A stretch of DNA of 54,689 nt from a virus. This document shows positions 7,638 to 18,011 of the stretch, piece by piece. The position numbers and the translations under genes are program-made. Where the stretch lies: the IMG/VR virus record IMGVR_UViG_3300005753_000041, positions 1 to 54,689 of that record; one strand, given 5' to 3'. Numbering within the stretch: the stretch's first letter is position 1; every line of letters starts with the position of its first letter. The notes beneath the pieces are model-generated. The model worked only from the letters and a program-made list of their open reading frames with translations, had not been told where the DNA came from and searched no databases.

Positions 7638-10600
7638 TCGGGCCAAGAGGATACCCAGGGAGCAAAGGTCTCGTTGGGGATTCTGGGAATAAAGGGGACA
7701 AAGGTGATTCCGGTGTTGGCGCAACAGTAGTCGATAATGGTGATGGTACATTCACTATATCTGGCGCCAATGGCTCTATTGTATTACGCAATGGTGCCGA
7801 CCCCTCCAAAGGTACAGATTATTTTGATGGGAATACAGGAGATTTCGTAAGTTCTGTCTACGCTAAAATCCCGATAGGAGATCCTGCTCCAACTATAGAT
7901 GCAGGTACAGGCACTTTTGATGGTGTATTAGAGACAATGCCAACAGGCTCAGTTGCATGGTTCGATGAACCTGATTACTCAGTAGGGTTTACAACTTACT
8001 TATCCAAGAATAGATACAAACATGACGTTACAACAGGTGGTTCAGGAACTTGGTCACTACGTAATAATGCATGGTCCACACCTAGAATTTTCACAGATAA
8101 CATAGCTATACAAGGGCGCTTAGTTTCCTATGCGTTTATTAGAGATGTGACACAACCTACCACGCCCAGCGGTGGGAATTACGACAGTCCACTCCCGACA
8201 ACTGCGGGATGGACTGACGGCATTCCTTCTGGAACTACTCCAGTTTACATGGCTAAGCGTTTATTTACTTCAGATGCTTTACCTCCTGAGGATATTGCAT
8301 GGTCAGTACCCCGACTATTAGGTGAGTCGGGGTCTGGGACTAAGTTTCAGTTTGGCTTTACAAGTAGTGGCCCTTGGCATGACATCCCTCTGGAGTCAGA
8401 TGAATGGATGATTGTATGTACTCAAGATAATGCAGGGGCGTATATATGTGATACAGCTAATTCAGTCAAAATTAAAGGTGAAGTAGGGGTAACTGCTCAA
8501 AGTAAGTTCAACGCCTACGCATTTAAACGATCTTTAACTAATTTAAGTGAGCAACCCACAGGTGGAGATTTTGACTTTCCATTTCCTGTAGATGGTGTAA
8601 TCACAGGATGGACTTCTAATATCCCTGCAGGTACTGCCCCTTTATATGTCAGTACCCGTATGTTTACTTCAGATGGTTTAATTCCACAAGATGGTACATG
8701 GGCAATTAGCCAACTATTTTCTGGAGAAGGTGCTGTTAATTTCTTTATTACAGTTAATGCTCAGATATTTTCATATGATACGGAGAATAATAACCCAGCC
8801 CCAATAGCTGTAACATTTACTGCACACAAACAAAATTTAACCGATGGAGTTATATGGACTACTGACCCTGTAACTACTATTGCAGCTAATGTAGGGGCAC
8901 AGGATACACTTCTATTAACTGCAGCAGAGTTTGGTACATTGGAGACTTTGAGGGTTACAGCTACAGCTGGGACATTCACAGATGATATTACTATAGTTAG
9001 AGTTAAAGATGGCCCAGCTGGCTCCTCAGGAGTAGCAACTGAAATAAGACAAGTAAAGTTTCAATTTGCTCCAGACGCCTCCGGTTCTCCGGGCACTTGG
9101 CATGATAGCCCAATGGTGCCTACCGATGATTGGATGCGAGAAGGGACTTTTTATGATGATGTATTGCAGGGATCTTACTCAGTAGGCAATCAAATTACCG
9201 GTGACGATGGCGCAAATACTTATACTGAGTTTTGGTTTGGAGATGCTAATGCCTCAGGAAACCCAGATAGTACTCCAGCTGATTGGACACAAACTCAAGG
9301 TGCGAGTGATGTATATATTATTAGTAGAACGATTACACTAGGTATTGCTAGTGCATGGGGGGCTATAGCCCAAATAAGAGGAGATGATGGGGTAGATGGT
9401 AAGTATTTTGAGACTAGATTCTTTAAGCGTTCATTAGCTTTAGGCGCACCAGCTGATCCAACAGATTATAATAAAACTGCAGAACTTCCTGTAGGATGGG
9501 CAACCGATCCTAATATAGCTACATCTGGAGATGAAGTAATATGGGCAATAACTGCTACTAAATTATTTGATGGTACCTTAGATACTGATTGGTCTGCCAT
9601 TTCAGTTCAATGGGGAGCATACACTCCTAGACAAGGTACAGACTATTCTGACGGTACAGGGGTCTATTTATCCAAAGTATATATAGAAGCGGTTGATGGC
9701 TTCAATACACCCCCTACAGTCAATACAGGCTCTTGGGATGGCTTAACAGAAGTATTGCCTAATGGAGGATGGAGAGATGATCCTTTAAGCCCTACAGCAG
9801 GTAATTATATTTATGAGTCTAGTTTCTTGTACGTATCCACCTTAGTTAGTGGAATAAATACATGGCCTGCAACTGCCGGCACATGGAGTACCCCAACTAA
9901 ATATGCGTATATTCCTGTCTTAGGTACAGATTACTTTAATGGCACAGCCGGTAACGGTACATTCCACTCTTATATATTTCAGAATATACCAATAGGGAAT
10001 ACGTTAGTTGCTCCTACAGACGGTAGCTACGATGGGACTACAGAAGTAGTTCCTGCAAGTTGGACAGACAGTCCAATTACTGCAGCAAATGATCAAGTTA
10101 CTATGGTCAGTGAGAGAACTTATGTAGTTATCAATGATGTATGGCAAGCGTTTCCCGCATGGTCAGACCCTGCAGAGTTCTCAGCAATCAGTGCTTTAGT
10201 TGGTGTGTTAACCAATGATACAGATAGCGTTATATCTGATTTTAATGGAAACAATATTGTATATAATAGTGATGAAGGGGGAAACTTCTTAGTATATTTT
10301 GGGACTCTTGAGGTCACTACAGATTGTACGTTCACTATAGCAGGGGGCGCAGTATCTGCACCTAACCATACGTTAACTCAAAACTCGTTAACTATGAGTA
10401 TTAACCAGAATACTGGGGTGTATACTGTTACTGGACCTCTATGGAACTCAGACAGAGAATCCTTCACTTTAGTTGCTACACATGATGTTTCGGGAACCAT
10501 AGCTACTAAAAAATATAGCTTAACCAAGATAAAAACAGGGGATGTAGGAATATCAGGGACAGCAAACAGATTAGATTTGGCTTATGGTACTTCCATTACT

Positions 10601-12700
10601 GGAGGGACTGTAAATTATCCGACCTTAGCTAGTGCAGCGTCTTCTACAAATAAAACCCATATGGGCACTAATGTAGTTACATGGATACCTCCTGTAACAG
10701 AACCCGCTATAAGTAATACTACAACGGATTATGAGTGGACATTATTGACCGGTGCAGATGGTTTAGATGGGGCAATAGGCAAGGACGGCGTAGACGGTGC
10801 AGATGGTTTAGATGGGGCAATAGGCAATGATGGTTTAGATGGATCTAGCGCGTATACTTTACTAAATACAGCAAACACAACACTTACTCCTTCAACCGTC
10901 ACAGGAAACTCTAGTACTGCTTGGATTAGTGGTGCGTACTCTTTAGAGCAGTACGCGGGTGCAAGCTTCGCATCCTGTAAGTTTGGCACCAAAGTAGATG
11001 GGATGATGTTTGGGCTATCGGATAATGATGGCACCGATGCTCACTTTAATACAATAGATTATGCAATATATATGGTTGCAGACGGGAGTATATATATATA
11101 TGAATCAGGGTCCAATAAAGGGCATCAAATTGCAGCAGTAGATGTAGACATAACCAGCGATGTATTTGCTGTAGTCAATACAGGGAACTCAGTTAAATAT
11201 CTACGGAATGGTCTAGTGCTTTATACCTCGTTAGTGATCCCATCAGGAGCTTACAGATTTGATTGTTCCTTTGCAGGTAATGGGGATAAATTAAGTGAAA
11301 TATCTTTTGGACCAATTGGAGGGGCAGGACTTAGTACTAGGGTAGATTTTGCATACTCAGATAACGACAATGGTGTAGGTAACTTCAATACAGGCACTGC
11401 AGGAGCTACTAACAAATATATAGGCACGAATGCAGTTACTTGGGTTTCGGACGCTATAGAGCCTGCAGTATCGACTGTGCCCGGAGATTATGAATGGTCC
11501 CTGTATACAGGTTCAGACGGGGCTAATGCCATAACTATTATCAACTATACTCCAGCATCTTCAGTAACTACTGATAGTGCAGGAAATTCAGCAAATTACG
11601 GAAACACCGCTACTACGATAGCCATATACGAAGGTGATGTCCAGCTGACTTATGATGGAACAGGCACTGCAGATGGTACTTGGGAGGTTTCCAGTACCAC
11701 AAATGTAGATATAGCTGTAGGTGCTTTGAGTGATGGAGGATTGACTGCAAAGTATGCAGAGACTTCAGGAATGACTGCGGATACGGCTTTTATTACATAC
11801 CAAATAGCCGGAAAAAGATTAAACGGGGGCACCTTTACATCTCAGGCTACACAAGTGTTCAGTAAAGTTAAGCAAGGTGAAGGAGCAATAAGTTTATCAT
11901 TAACCAATAGTAATCATAGTATTCCTTGTAATGAATTAAGTACAGTATTTGATTTTGCTAATTCAGGTACAGATATACATATTTACCAAGGAGGTACTGA
12001 GCTTGATTACGTTGGAGCAGGTGTAGCTGGAGCAGGGACAGCAGATGGAACATGGTTATTGGCTATGACAGGACAAAATGTCATTGCAGGAGGTTTATCT
12101 GATTTCGGGTTATACGTAAGTGTTTCCCCAATACAAGATTGGTCAGGTGGCGTAAATACAACAACTGGTTCAATTACGCACACTATTTCAGGTAAAACAA
12201 TAAATGGAGAACTGTTTACTATAATAGCTTTACAGACTTTTAATAAGGTAATTGGAGCTATTCCAGCCACATTTGAAATTAACACTAATAGCGGTAGTGC
12301 AGGTACTATCACTACACATAAAGGTATAGGTAATGACGTAACTATTACATGGGGTTATTCTCAATCGGGTGAGAATGGTGGATTTGATGGTACTGATTCA
12401 GATGGGGATTATATACAACAAGCAGCCAGCTGTACTTATAGACTATTTAGGGATACAACCGAAATAGATTCTATTGTTGTAGTCCCTACTATCACTTTAC
12501 TAAATTATGATTGGGAAACGGGAGAAGAACCTGAAACATATTTTTATGACCGCATGTTTTGCGTATTTAGTAGTAGAGTTTATGTGGATACGGGCACTGT
12601 AAATAATGTTACTCACAACTATACTATAACTAAATCAGTAAACTATACGCCGATTAGTACTGACACAGGTACTATAGGCACTACTGAACAAACAGTTTAG
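7628..12700 (+). CDS. Large modular tail fibre/appendage protein with collagen-like segments, 1690 aa
   Basis: Residues 1-30 are collagen-like Gly-X-Y repeats (GPRGYPGSKG and on), and a second Gly-X-Y block lies near residues 1042-1074. Between and after them are repeated modules. One type is FKRS...P(T)GG.(Y/F)D.P.P...W......G..P(V/L)Y...R.FTSD, seen near residues 165-240 and 295-365. A second type has RLDLAYGTS or RVDFAYSD followed by THMGTNVVTW or KYIGTNAVTW and DYEW. A third has TADGTW followed by an IAGK or ISGK strand. Such chains are typical of long tail fibres or N4-type appendages with a variable tip. The start overlaps the adaptor gene by 10 nt, preceded by GGAAAATAACGG. Its position just before the portal fits an N4 gp65/gp66-like place. 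Host-receptor specificity is inferred. Confidence 0.65.
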   Translation: MGIVGPRGYPGSKGLVGDSGNKGDKGDSGVGATVVDNGDGTFTISGANGSIVLRNGADPSKGTDYFDGNTGDFVSSVYAKIPIGDPAPTIDAGTGTFDGVLETMPTGSVAWFDEPDYSVGFTTYLSKNRYKHDVTTGGSGTWSLRNNAWSTPRIFTDNIAIQGRLVSYAFIRDVTQPTTPSGGNYDSPLPTTAGWTDGIPSGTTPVYMAKRLFTSDALPPEDIAWSVPRLLGESGSGTKFQFGFTSSGPWHDIPLESDEWMIVCTQDNAGAYICDTANSVKIKGEVGVTAQSKFNAYAFKRSLTNLSEQPTGGDFDFPFPVDGVITGWTSNIPAGTAPLYVSTRMFTSDGLIPQDGTWAISQLFSGEGAVNFFITVNAQIFSYDTENNNPAPIAVTFTAHKQNLTDGVIWTTDPVTTIAANVGAQDTLLLTAAEFGTLETLRVTATAGTFTDDITIVRVKDGPAGSSGVATEIRQVKFQFAPDASGSPGTWHDSPMVPTDDWMREGTFYDDVLQGSYSVGNQITGDDGANTYTEFWFGDANASGNPDSTPADWTQTQGASDVYIISRTITLGIASAWGAIAQIRGDDGVDGKYFETRFFKRSLALGAPADPTDYNKTAELPVGWATDPNIATSGDEVIWAITATKLFDGTLDTDWSAISVQWGAYTPRQGTDYSDGTGVYLSKVYIEAVDGFNTPPTVNTGSWDGLTEVLPNGGWRDDPLSPTAGNYIYESSFLYVSTLVSGINTWPATAGTWSTPTKYAYIPVLGTDYFNGTAGNGTFHSYIFQNIPIGNTLVAPTDGSYDGTTEVVPASWTDSPITAANDQVTMVSERTYVVINDVWQAFPAWSDPAEFSAISALVGVLTNDTDSVISDFNGNNIVYNSDEGGNFLVYFGTLEVTTDCTFTIAGGAVSAPNHTLTQNSLTMSINQNTGVYTVTGPLWNSDRESFTLVATHDVSGTIATKKYSLTKIKTGDVGISGTANRLDLAYGTSITGGTVNYPTLASAASSTNKTHMGTNVVTWIPPVTEPAISNTTTDYEWTLLTGADGLDGAIGKDGVDGADGLDGAIGNDGLDGSSAYTLLNTANTTLTPSTVTGNSSTAWISGAYSLEQYAGASFASCKFGTKVDGMMFGLSDNDGTDAHFNTIDYAIYMVADGSIYIYESGSNKGHQIAAVDVDITSDVFAVVNTGNSVKYLRNGLVLYTSLVIPSGAYRFDCSFAGNGDKLSEISFGPIGGAGLSTRVDFAYSDNDNGVGNFNTGTAGATNKYIGTNAVTWVSDAIEPAVSTVPGDYEWSLYTGSDGANAITIINYTPASSVTTDSAGNSANYGNTATTIAIYEGDVQLTYDGTGTADGTWEVSSTTNVDIAVGALSDGGLTAKYAETSGMTADTAFITYQIAGKRLNGGTFTSQATQVFSKVKQGEGAISLSLTNSNHSIPCNELSTVFDFANSGTDIHIYQGGTELDYVGAGVAGAGTADGTWLLAMTGQNVIAGGLSDFGLYVSVSPIQDWSGGVNTTTGSITHTISGKTINGELFTIIALQTFNKVIGAIPATFEINTNSGSAGTITTHKGIGNDVTITWGYSQSGENGGFDGTDSDGDYIQQAASCTYRLFRDTTEIDSIVVVPTITLLNYDWETGEEPETYFYDRMFCVFSSRVYVDTGTVNNVTHNYTITKSVNYTPISTDTGTIGTTEQTV
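10751..10827 (+). repeat. Perfect 32-bp direct repeat in collagen-like block
   Basis: Positions 10751-10782 and 10796-10827 are identical over 32 bases and both encode GADGLDGAIG plus one base pair of the next codon. They lie 45 bp apart (15 codons, in frame), so recombination between them would remove five Gly-X-Y triplets without shifting the frame. This contrasts with the other fibre repeats, which are diverged at DNA level, and suggests recent duplication. Confidence 0.85.
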
Positions 12701-12752
12701 ATTTTAATTAAAATAATATATACTTCGATTAGTGTATAAAATAGGTAAAAGT

Positions 12753-14891
12753 ATGGAACTTGATAAACCTGAAGAAGGGCGTTTAGAAATAGGTGCAGAA
12801 ACTGAGAAGTTTACTGATTGGGAAAACGAACCTACTGTAAAAGACTTTAAGCAAGACTACACGGATGCCTCCTCTGATAGGGAGAGCCACATATCAGATG
12901 TTAACCGTTGGTTAGATAATCTCAATATAACTGGTATGACTAAACGTAAGAAGGTTAAAGGGAGATCTAGCATTGTCCCTAAACTAATTCGTAAGCAAGC
13001 TGAGTGGCGCTACGCTTCTCTAAGTGAGCCTTTCCTAAGTACAGATGATATATTCAATGCTGACCCAATAACATATGAAGATAAGAAGGCAGCCATACAA
13101 AATGGATTAGTTCTTAACAACCAACTCAATACTAAAATACAAAAGACTAAGTTCATTGATGAATACATTAGAACAGCAGTAGATGAAGGTACGGTTATAG
13201 TCAGAGTTGGATGGGACTTTGAAGAGGAAGAGGTTGAGGTTCCTGATTACCAATTACAACCCTCTAATGATCCTGCAGTAGCTCAACAACATCAGCAGAT
13301 TATGCAACAGATGCAAGCTGATCCTAATTCAATGAATCTATTACCTCCTGAGATGCGACAAGCCCATGAGCTTACAATGCGAACCAATGTCCCCCATATA
13401 CCTATACAAGTTGGCGTTAAGTTAGTAATGAATACTTTACGTAACCAACCTACACTAGATATAGTTAATTATAAAAACATAACAATTGACCCTTCAGCAA
13501 TGGGGGACTTAGATAAAGCTAGTTTTATTATATATAGTTTTGAGTCCTCTTTGTCTGAATTGAAGAGGGATGGTAAGTACAAGAACTTAGATGAAATTGA
13601 CATCGAAAATAATGATATTTTAGGTGAACCTGATCATGATTCAGATGATTTAAGTAACTTTAACTTTGCGGATAAAGCACGTAAGAAATTTGTGGTTTAT
13701 GAGTACTGGGGCTATTGGGATATACATGATAATGGTACAGTGGAGCCTATTGTAGCCACCTATGTAGGTAACATACTTATACGCCTAGAAGAGAATCCTT
13801 TTCCAGACAAAAAACTACCTTTCGTAGCGGCTGCATATTTACCGGTTAGACGTTCGATATATGGGCAACCAGACGGAGAGTTATTAGAAGAAAACCAACA
13901 AATCATTGGAGCAGTCACCCGAGGTATGATTGACATCATGGGTAGAAGTGCCAATGGACAGATGGGTAGACGTAAAGATGCCTTAGATGTAACCAATAGG
14001 CGTAAGTATGATGCTGGAGAAGATTACGAGTTCAATGCAACAATGGACCCACGACAGGGCTTCTTCATGCATACCTACCCAGAGATCCCTAATTCAGCAC
14101 AGTTTATGCTAACTGCACAAAATGCAGAAGCAGAGAGCATGTCAGGAGTCCGAGCATTCGCACAGAGTAATACTGGCAGTATTGGTTCACAAACTGCAGC
14201 AGGTGTACGCTCTGCTATGGATGCGTCCTCTAAAAGAGAGCTTGGTATATTACGTAGACTTGCAGAGGGTATGAAACAAATTGGACGTAAAATAGTTAGC
14301 ATGAATGCTGAATTTCTAGATGAAGAAGAAGTAGTAAGAGTAACTAATGAAGAGTTTGTAACTATCCGTAAAGATGATCTACAAGGTAACTTTGATTTAA
14401 GACTTACTATAAGTACAGCAGAAGCCGATAATAGTAAAGCAGAAGAATTAGCCTTTATGTTACAGACTACTGGACAAACAATGGGACCAGAGTTCTCCCA
14501 AATCATTTTAGCTGATATAGCTAGACTAAGAAAAATGCCTGAGTTGTCTAAGAAAATTCAGGCATACCAACCTCAACCCGACCCAATAGCAGAAGAAAAA
14601 GCTAAGTTAGAAGTAGAGTTCCTCAAAGCACAAATAGCCAATGAATATGCTAAAGCTAATGAGAACAATGCTAACGCTAATTTAGATAACGCTAAGGTAG
14701 GGAACTTGAGTAGTGATACTGACCAGAAGAACTTAGACTTCTTGGAACAAGAGTCAGGCACTAAACAAGCAAGGGACCTTCAATTACAAGGTGAACAGGC
14801 TAGAGGGAACATGATCCTCGAAAACCAGAAACACGTTAATAAGGTCCGAGAAAACCAGTTGAAGCCACTGGCTTCAGCTAAATCTGCCTAA
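12753..14891 (+). CDS. Portal protein (N4 gp59-like)
   Basis: The product has about 712 residues, close to the 763 of the N4 portal. It begins with an acidic segment, then shows the conserved RGRSSIVPKLIRKQAEWRY-like start of the podoviral portal core, an insertion rich in Gln/Met (about residues 170-220), FVVYEYWGYWDIHDNG, and the long C-terminal coiled helix with many Ala/Asn/Lys. Portals form the dodecameric DNA channel at the capsid vertex. I prefer ATG 12753, which has TAGGTAAAAGT directly upstream, over the in-frame GTG at 12732. The gene sits ahead of the scaffold and capsid genes in the N4 order. Confidence 0.85.
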   Translation: MELDKPEEGRLEIGAETEKFTDWENEPTVKDFKQDYTDASSDRESHISDVNRWLDNLNITGMTKRKKVKGRSSIVPKLIRKQAEWRYASLSEPFLSTDDIFNADPITYEDKKAAIQNGLVLNNQLNTKIQKTKFIDEYIRTAVDEGTVIVRVGWDFEEEEVEVPDYQLQPSNDPAVAQQHQQIMQQMQADPNSMNLLPPEMRQAHELTMRTNVPHIPIQVGVKLVMNTLRNQPTLDIVNYKNITIDPSAMGDLDKASFIIYSFESSLSELKRDGKYKNLDEIDIENNDILGEPDHDSDDLSNFNFADKARKKFVVYEYWGYWDIHDNGTVEPIVATYVGNILIRLEENPFPDKKLPFVAAAYLPVRRSIYGQPDGELLEENQQIIGAVTRGMIDIMGRSANGQMGRRKDALDVTNRRKYDAGEDYEFNATMDPRQGFFMHTYPEIPNSAQFMLTAQNAEAESMSGVRAFAQSNTGSIGSQTAAGVRSAMDASSKRELGILRRLAEGMKQIGRKIVSMNAEFLDEEEVVRVTNEEFVTIRKDDLQGNFDLRLTISTAEADNSKAEELAFMLQTTGQTMGPEFSQIILADIARLRKMPELSKKIQAYQPQPDPIAEEKAKLEVEFLKAQIANEYAKANENNANANLDNAKVGNLSSDTDQKNLDFLEQESGTKQARDLQLQGEQARGNMILENQKHVNKVRENQLKPLASAKSA

Positions 14892-14939
14892 CGGCAACTA
14901 AACCTACAGGTCAAGCTGGGGGACACACGAGGAAGTACC

Positions 14940-15275
14940 ATGAGTGAGCAAGACTTAGCAGAACTAGAAGTATCAAGTAAACATTGTAAAGAAACAATTG
15001 AAACCTACGAAGCTTATGATCGTTTATCTAAAAACAAGGATTTCAAACACCTTATTGAAGATACGTATTTTTTAACATATGCTAGTAGATTAGTTCTATT
15101 ACGTGCAGAGACAAATTTATCTAAAGATATACAAGAAAATATACTTAGAGAAATTGACGGTATTGGATTTTTCCGCAGTTTCTTAAAACAAGTTATTCAA
15201 GCAGGGCACTTAGCTAAGAATACGTTAAGTCAGGATGACGAAACTAGAGAAGAAATTCTAGGGGAGGGCATCTAA
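14940..15275 (+). CDS. Small helical protein between portal and scaffold (N4 gp58 position)
   Basis: This 111-residue protein is acidic and almost wholly alpha-helical (LAELEVSSKHCKETIETYEAYDRLSK). It has no membrane segment. It lies between portal and the scaffold-like gene, where N4 relatives carry a small conserved gene. It starts after GAGGAAGTACC and ends 1 nt before the next ATG. The function is unknown. A role in head assembly is inferred from position only. Confidence 0.6.
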   Translation: MSEQDLAELEVSSKHCKETIETYEAYDRLSKNKDFKHLIEDTYFLTYASRLVLLRAETNLSKDIQENILREIDGIGFFRSFLKQVIQAGHLAKNTLSQDDETREEILGEGI

Positions 15276-15276
15276 T

Positions 15277-16443
15277 ATGAGTACAGAAACTGATACTCCA
15301 GAAGGCGATGAACATCTACAGAATCCTTTAGACTTATCTGATGAAGAAATAATGGAAATGCCTGAGCCAGAAGACCTTCCTGCTGAAGGAGAGGATGCTG
15401 AGCCGGAAGAGAAGGAGCTTAAGGAAGACCCTGAACCCAAACTTGATCCAGATGCTACTGAGGAAGTCGATGATGATACCGAAGAAGAAGAAGATGAACA
15501 AACTACACCGGATTCAGAACCCTTCAGAGAGACTACGCAAGCCTACGAATCAGATGAAGATACCCCAGAATCTGAAGAAGTAGATAAGAAGTCTACACAA
15601 GAGGTTGACAATAAGCTAGACTATGAAGCAGAATACAAGAAGTTGTTACAACCCTTTAAGGCAAGTGGTAGAGAAGTCCAGATTAAGAATGTGGATGAAG
15701 CTCTAAGACTTATGCAAATGGGCGCTGACTACAATAAGAAGATGGCTGGACTCAAACCCAACTTGAAACTTCTTAAAATGTTAGAGAACAATGGAATTTT
15801 AGAAGAAACTAAACTTAGTTATTTAATAGACTTGGATAAGAAAAATCCACAGGCTATCACTAAGTTGCTAAAAGATAGCGGGGTAGACCCCTTAGACGTA
15901 GATGTTAACGTAGATACTGAATACAAACCAAGTACTTACACTGTAGATGATAAACAAGTGGAACTCGATTCCGTCCTAGATGATATAAAGGACTCTGACG
16001 GATATGACCGCACTATCGACATCATAGGCAATAAGTGGGATGAATCCAGTAGAGTATTTTTGTATGAGAATCCAGCAGAAATAAAGTTTATCAATGAGCA
16101 TATAGCGAACGGAACATATGATCAAGTAAACAAGATGGTGCAAGACCAACGTATGCTAGGAAACCTTACAGGAGTCTCGGATGTAGATGCGTATCGTAAT
16201 GTAGGCAATTACATGCAACAGAATAAGTTATTTAAAGGGCAACAGTCCAATATTCAACCTAATCTAAATGCCAATGTGACTACTGAAACTACAGGTACAG
16301 TCTCAGATCCCAAGCTTAAGAATCGAAAGAAAGCAGCAAGCGCAACTAAAGCAGCTCCAAGCAAGAAAGAGAAAACATCGGATTTTAATCCACTAGCCCT
16401 TTCTGATGAAGAGTTTGCTAGGGTAAGCGAACCACAAATTTAA
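15277..16443 (+). CDS. Acidic scaffold-like head assembly protein (N4 gp57 position), 388 aa
   Basis: Residues 1 to about 110 are extremely rich in Asp/Glu/Pro and look disordered. The middle has YKKLLQPFKASGREVQIKN and DEALRLMQMGADYNKKM, a pattern common in proteins encoded just upstream of podoviral capsid genes. The C-terminus is basic (NRKKAASATKAAPSKKEK). Strong charge, helical content and placement directly before the capsid gene are typical of scaffolding proteins, which shape the procapsid and then leave. GGAGGG precedes the ATG. Confidence 0.65.
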   Translation: MSTETDTPEGDEHLQNPLDLSDEEIMEMPEPEDLPAEGEDAEPEEKELKEDPEPKLDPDATEEVDDDTEEEEDEQTTPDSEPFRETTQAYESDEDTPESEEVDKKSTQEVDNKLDYEAEYKKLLQPFKASGREVQIKNVDEALRLMQMGADYNKKMAGLKPNLKLLKMLENNGILEETKLSYLIDLDKKNPQAITKLLKDSGVDPLDVDVNVDTEYKPSTYTVDDKQVELDSVLDDIKDSDGYDRTIDIIGNKWDESSRVFLYENPAEIKFINEHIANGTYDQVNKMVQDQRMLGNLTGVSDVDAYRNVGNYMQQNKLFKGQQSNIQPNLNANVTTETTGTVSDPKLKNRKKAASATKAAPSKKEKTSDFNPLALSDEEFARVSEPQI

Positions 16444-16466
16444 CGTAATTTTACAGGAGGCCACTA

Positions 16467-17942
16467 ATGGCTAACGAAAGAGTTTATGGCAATGGTACTA
16501 ATTCAAGTATCGGTGCCACACAATTTAATGACTTCTATTGGCAGAAAAAAGCCCTCATAGAGGCAAAAAAAGAACAATACTTTGGGCAGATGGCAGACAC
16601 TATGTCTATGCCTAAGCACATGGGTAAGAAGATTAAACGGTACCATTACTTACCATTGCTCGATGATGCTAACATCAACGATCAAGGTATTGATGCAAAT
16701 TCAGCAATCACTGAATTTAAAGAAACCTTTACCTTTCAACCTCCGGGAACAGTTGTAGCATCTAATGGTGAGAACTTAGTTTTCGCTATAGGTGAAGGAA
16801 CTGGAGCAGCAGCAGCCACAACTGCAGCTAAAGTAAAAGCTAACCTAGTAGGTGCTTTTGCTAACGAAGGTTACTCAATCACTTGGAACACTTCTTATGC
16901 TCAAACAATCCTAGACATTCGTGCCCTTGGTTGGAAAGTATCTGATGATACCCATAATGAAATCCCAATCTTCCCGTACACAGCCCCTGTCTTTGATGGC
17001 GGTAACATGTATGGTTCAAGCAAAGATGTAGGCACTATCCTTAACAAACTCCCAGCATTATCGGAAGTTGGTGGGCGAGTTAACCGTGTAGGTTTCAAGC
17101 GAGTTGAATTAGAAGGTACACTAGAGAAATTTGGTTTCTTCGATGAATACACTCAAGAGTCTATGGACTTTGATACTGATTCAGAAATGATGATGCATGT
17201 TAATCGTGAAATGATCAATGGTGCTAACGAGATTACTGAAGACGCACTTCAAATTGATTTATTAAACTCAGCAGGTGTTGTACGTTTCGGTGGAATTGCT
17301 ACTCAAACTTCTGAGATATCTGCAGAGGGTACAGTCTCTACTCCTACTTATGAAGATTTATTACGTTTATCAATTGATTTGGATAACAATCGTACACCTA
17401 AGTCTACTACCTTGATTACAGGTACGCGCATGGTTGATACGAAGACTGTTCAAGCAGCTCGTTACATGTTCATCGGTTCTGAGTTAATCACTATGGTTAA
17501 AAAGATTAAGTCTTTAGACGGCTCTTCAGCTGTAGGTTCTGGTTTTGTATCTGTTGAGAAATATGCAGATGCTGGCTCAGTAGCTCTTGGTGAGATTGGA
17601 CAGATTGACCAGTTCAAGATTATCGTTGTTCCTGAAATGTTACATTGGGCAGGTGCCGGTGCCGCAGTTGGGACAAATCCTGGATACAGAGAAACTGGTG
17701 GAAACTACGATGTATATCCAATGCTAGTTATTGGGGATAAATCGTTTACTACTATCGGTTTCCAAACTGACGGAAAATCTGTTAAGTTCAAGATTAAGCA
17801 CTCTAAGCCGGGTGACAGTATCTCGTACTCAAAAGATGATCCTTATGGCGAAATAGGCTTCATGTCTATTAAATGGTACTACGGTTTCATGGTACTACGT
17901 CCAGAACGTATCGCAGTTGTTAAGTGTGTTGCAGAATACTAG
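16467..17942 (+). CDS. Major capsid protein (N4 gp56-like)
   Basis: The protein has 491 residues, longer than N4 gp56 (401). Recognisable features of N4-group HK97-fold capsid proteins include an early KKALIEAKKEQYFGQMADTM segment followed by PKHMGKKIKRYHYLPL, a central GFFDEYTQESMDFDTDSE stretch, and a C-terminal SIKWYYGFMVLRPERIAVVK. The ribosome binding site ACAGGAGGCCACT is the strongest in the window, and an intrinsic terminator follows the stop. Both fit the highest-expressed virion gene. An insertion near residues 95-150 (GEGTGAAAATTAAKVKANLVGAF) may form an extra surface domain. Confidence 0.85.
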   Translation: MANERVYGNGTNSSIGATQFNDFYWQKKALIEAKKEQYFGQMADTMSMPKHMGKKIKRYHYLPLLDDANINDQGIDANSAITEFKETFTFQPPGTVVASNGENLVFAIGEGTGAAAATTAAKVKANLVGAFANEGYSITWNTSYAQTILDIRALGWKVSDDTHNEIPIFPYTAPVFDGGNMYGSSKDVGTILNKLPALSEVGGRVNRVGFKRVELEGTLEKFGFFDEYTQESMDFDTDSEMMMHVNREMINGANEITEDALQIDLLNSAGVVRFGGIATQTSEISAEGTVSTPTYEDLLRLSIDLDNNRTPKSTTLITGTRMVDTKTVQAARYMFIGSELITMVKKIKSLDGSSAVGSGFVSVEKYADAGSVALGEIGQIDQFKIIVVPEMLHWAGAGAAVGTNPGYRETGGNYDVYPMLVIGDKSFTTIGFQTDGKSVKFKIKHSKPGDSISYSKDDPYGEIGFMSIKWYYGFMVLRPERIAVVKCVAEY

Positions 17943-17966
17943 TAGTACACTAAACTAAACTAATAT

Positions 17967-17997
17967 AAGCCTCTCAATCCTGAGGGGCTTATTTTTA
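17967..17997 (+). terminator. Intrinsic terminator after the capsid gene
   Basis: AAGCCTCTCA (17967-17976) pairs with TGAGGGGCTT (17981-17990) across an ATCC loop, with one G-T wobble, and is followed by ATTTTTA. It lies 25 nt after the capsid stop. It would make capsid mRNA the 3' end of much of the upstream transcript and reduce expression of the following tail genes. Confidence 0.8.
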
Positions 17998-18011
17998 TAA
18001 GAGAGAAAGAA

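Noticed and set aside
12701-12752. Promoter before the portal gene (AT-rich TATAAAAT)
   Set aside because: No matching -35 hexamer at acceptable spacing. The region is simply AT-rich.
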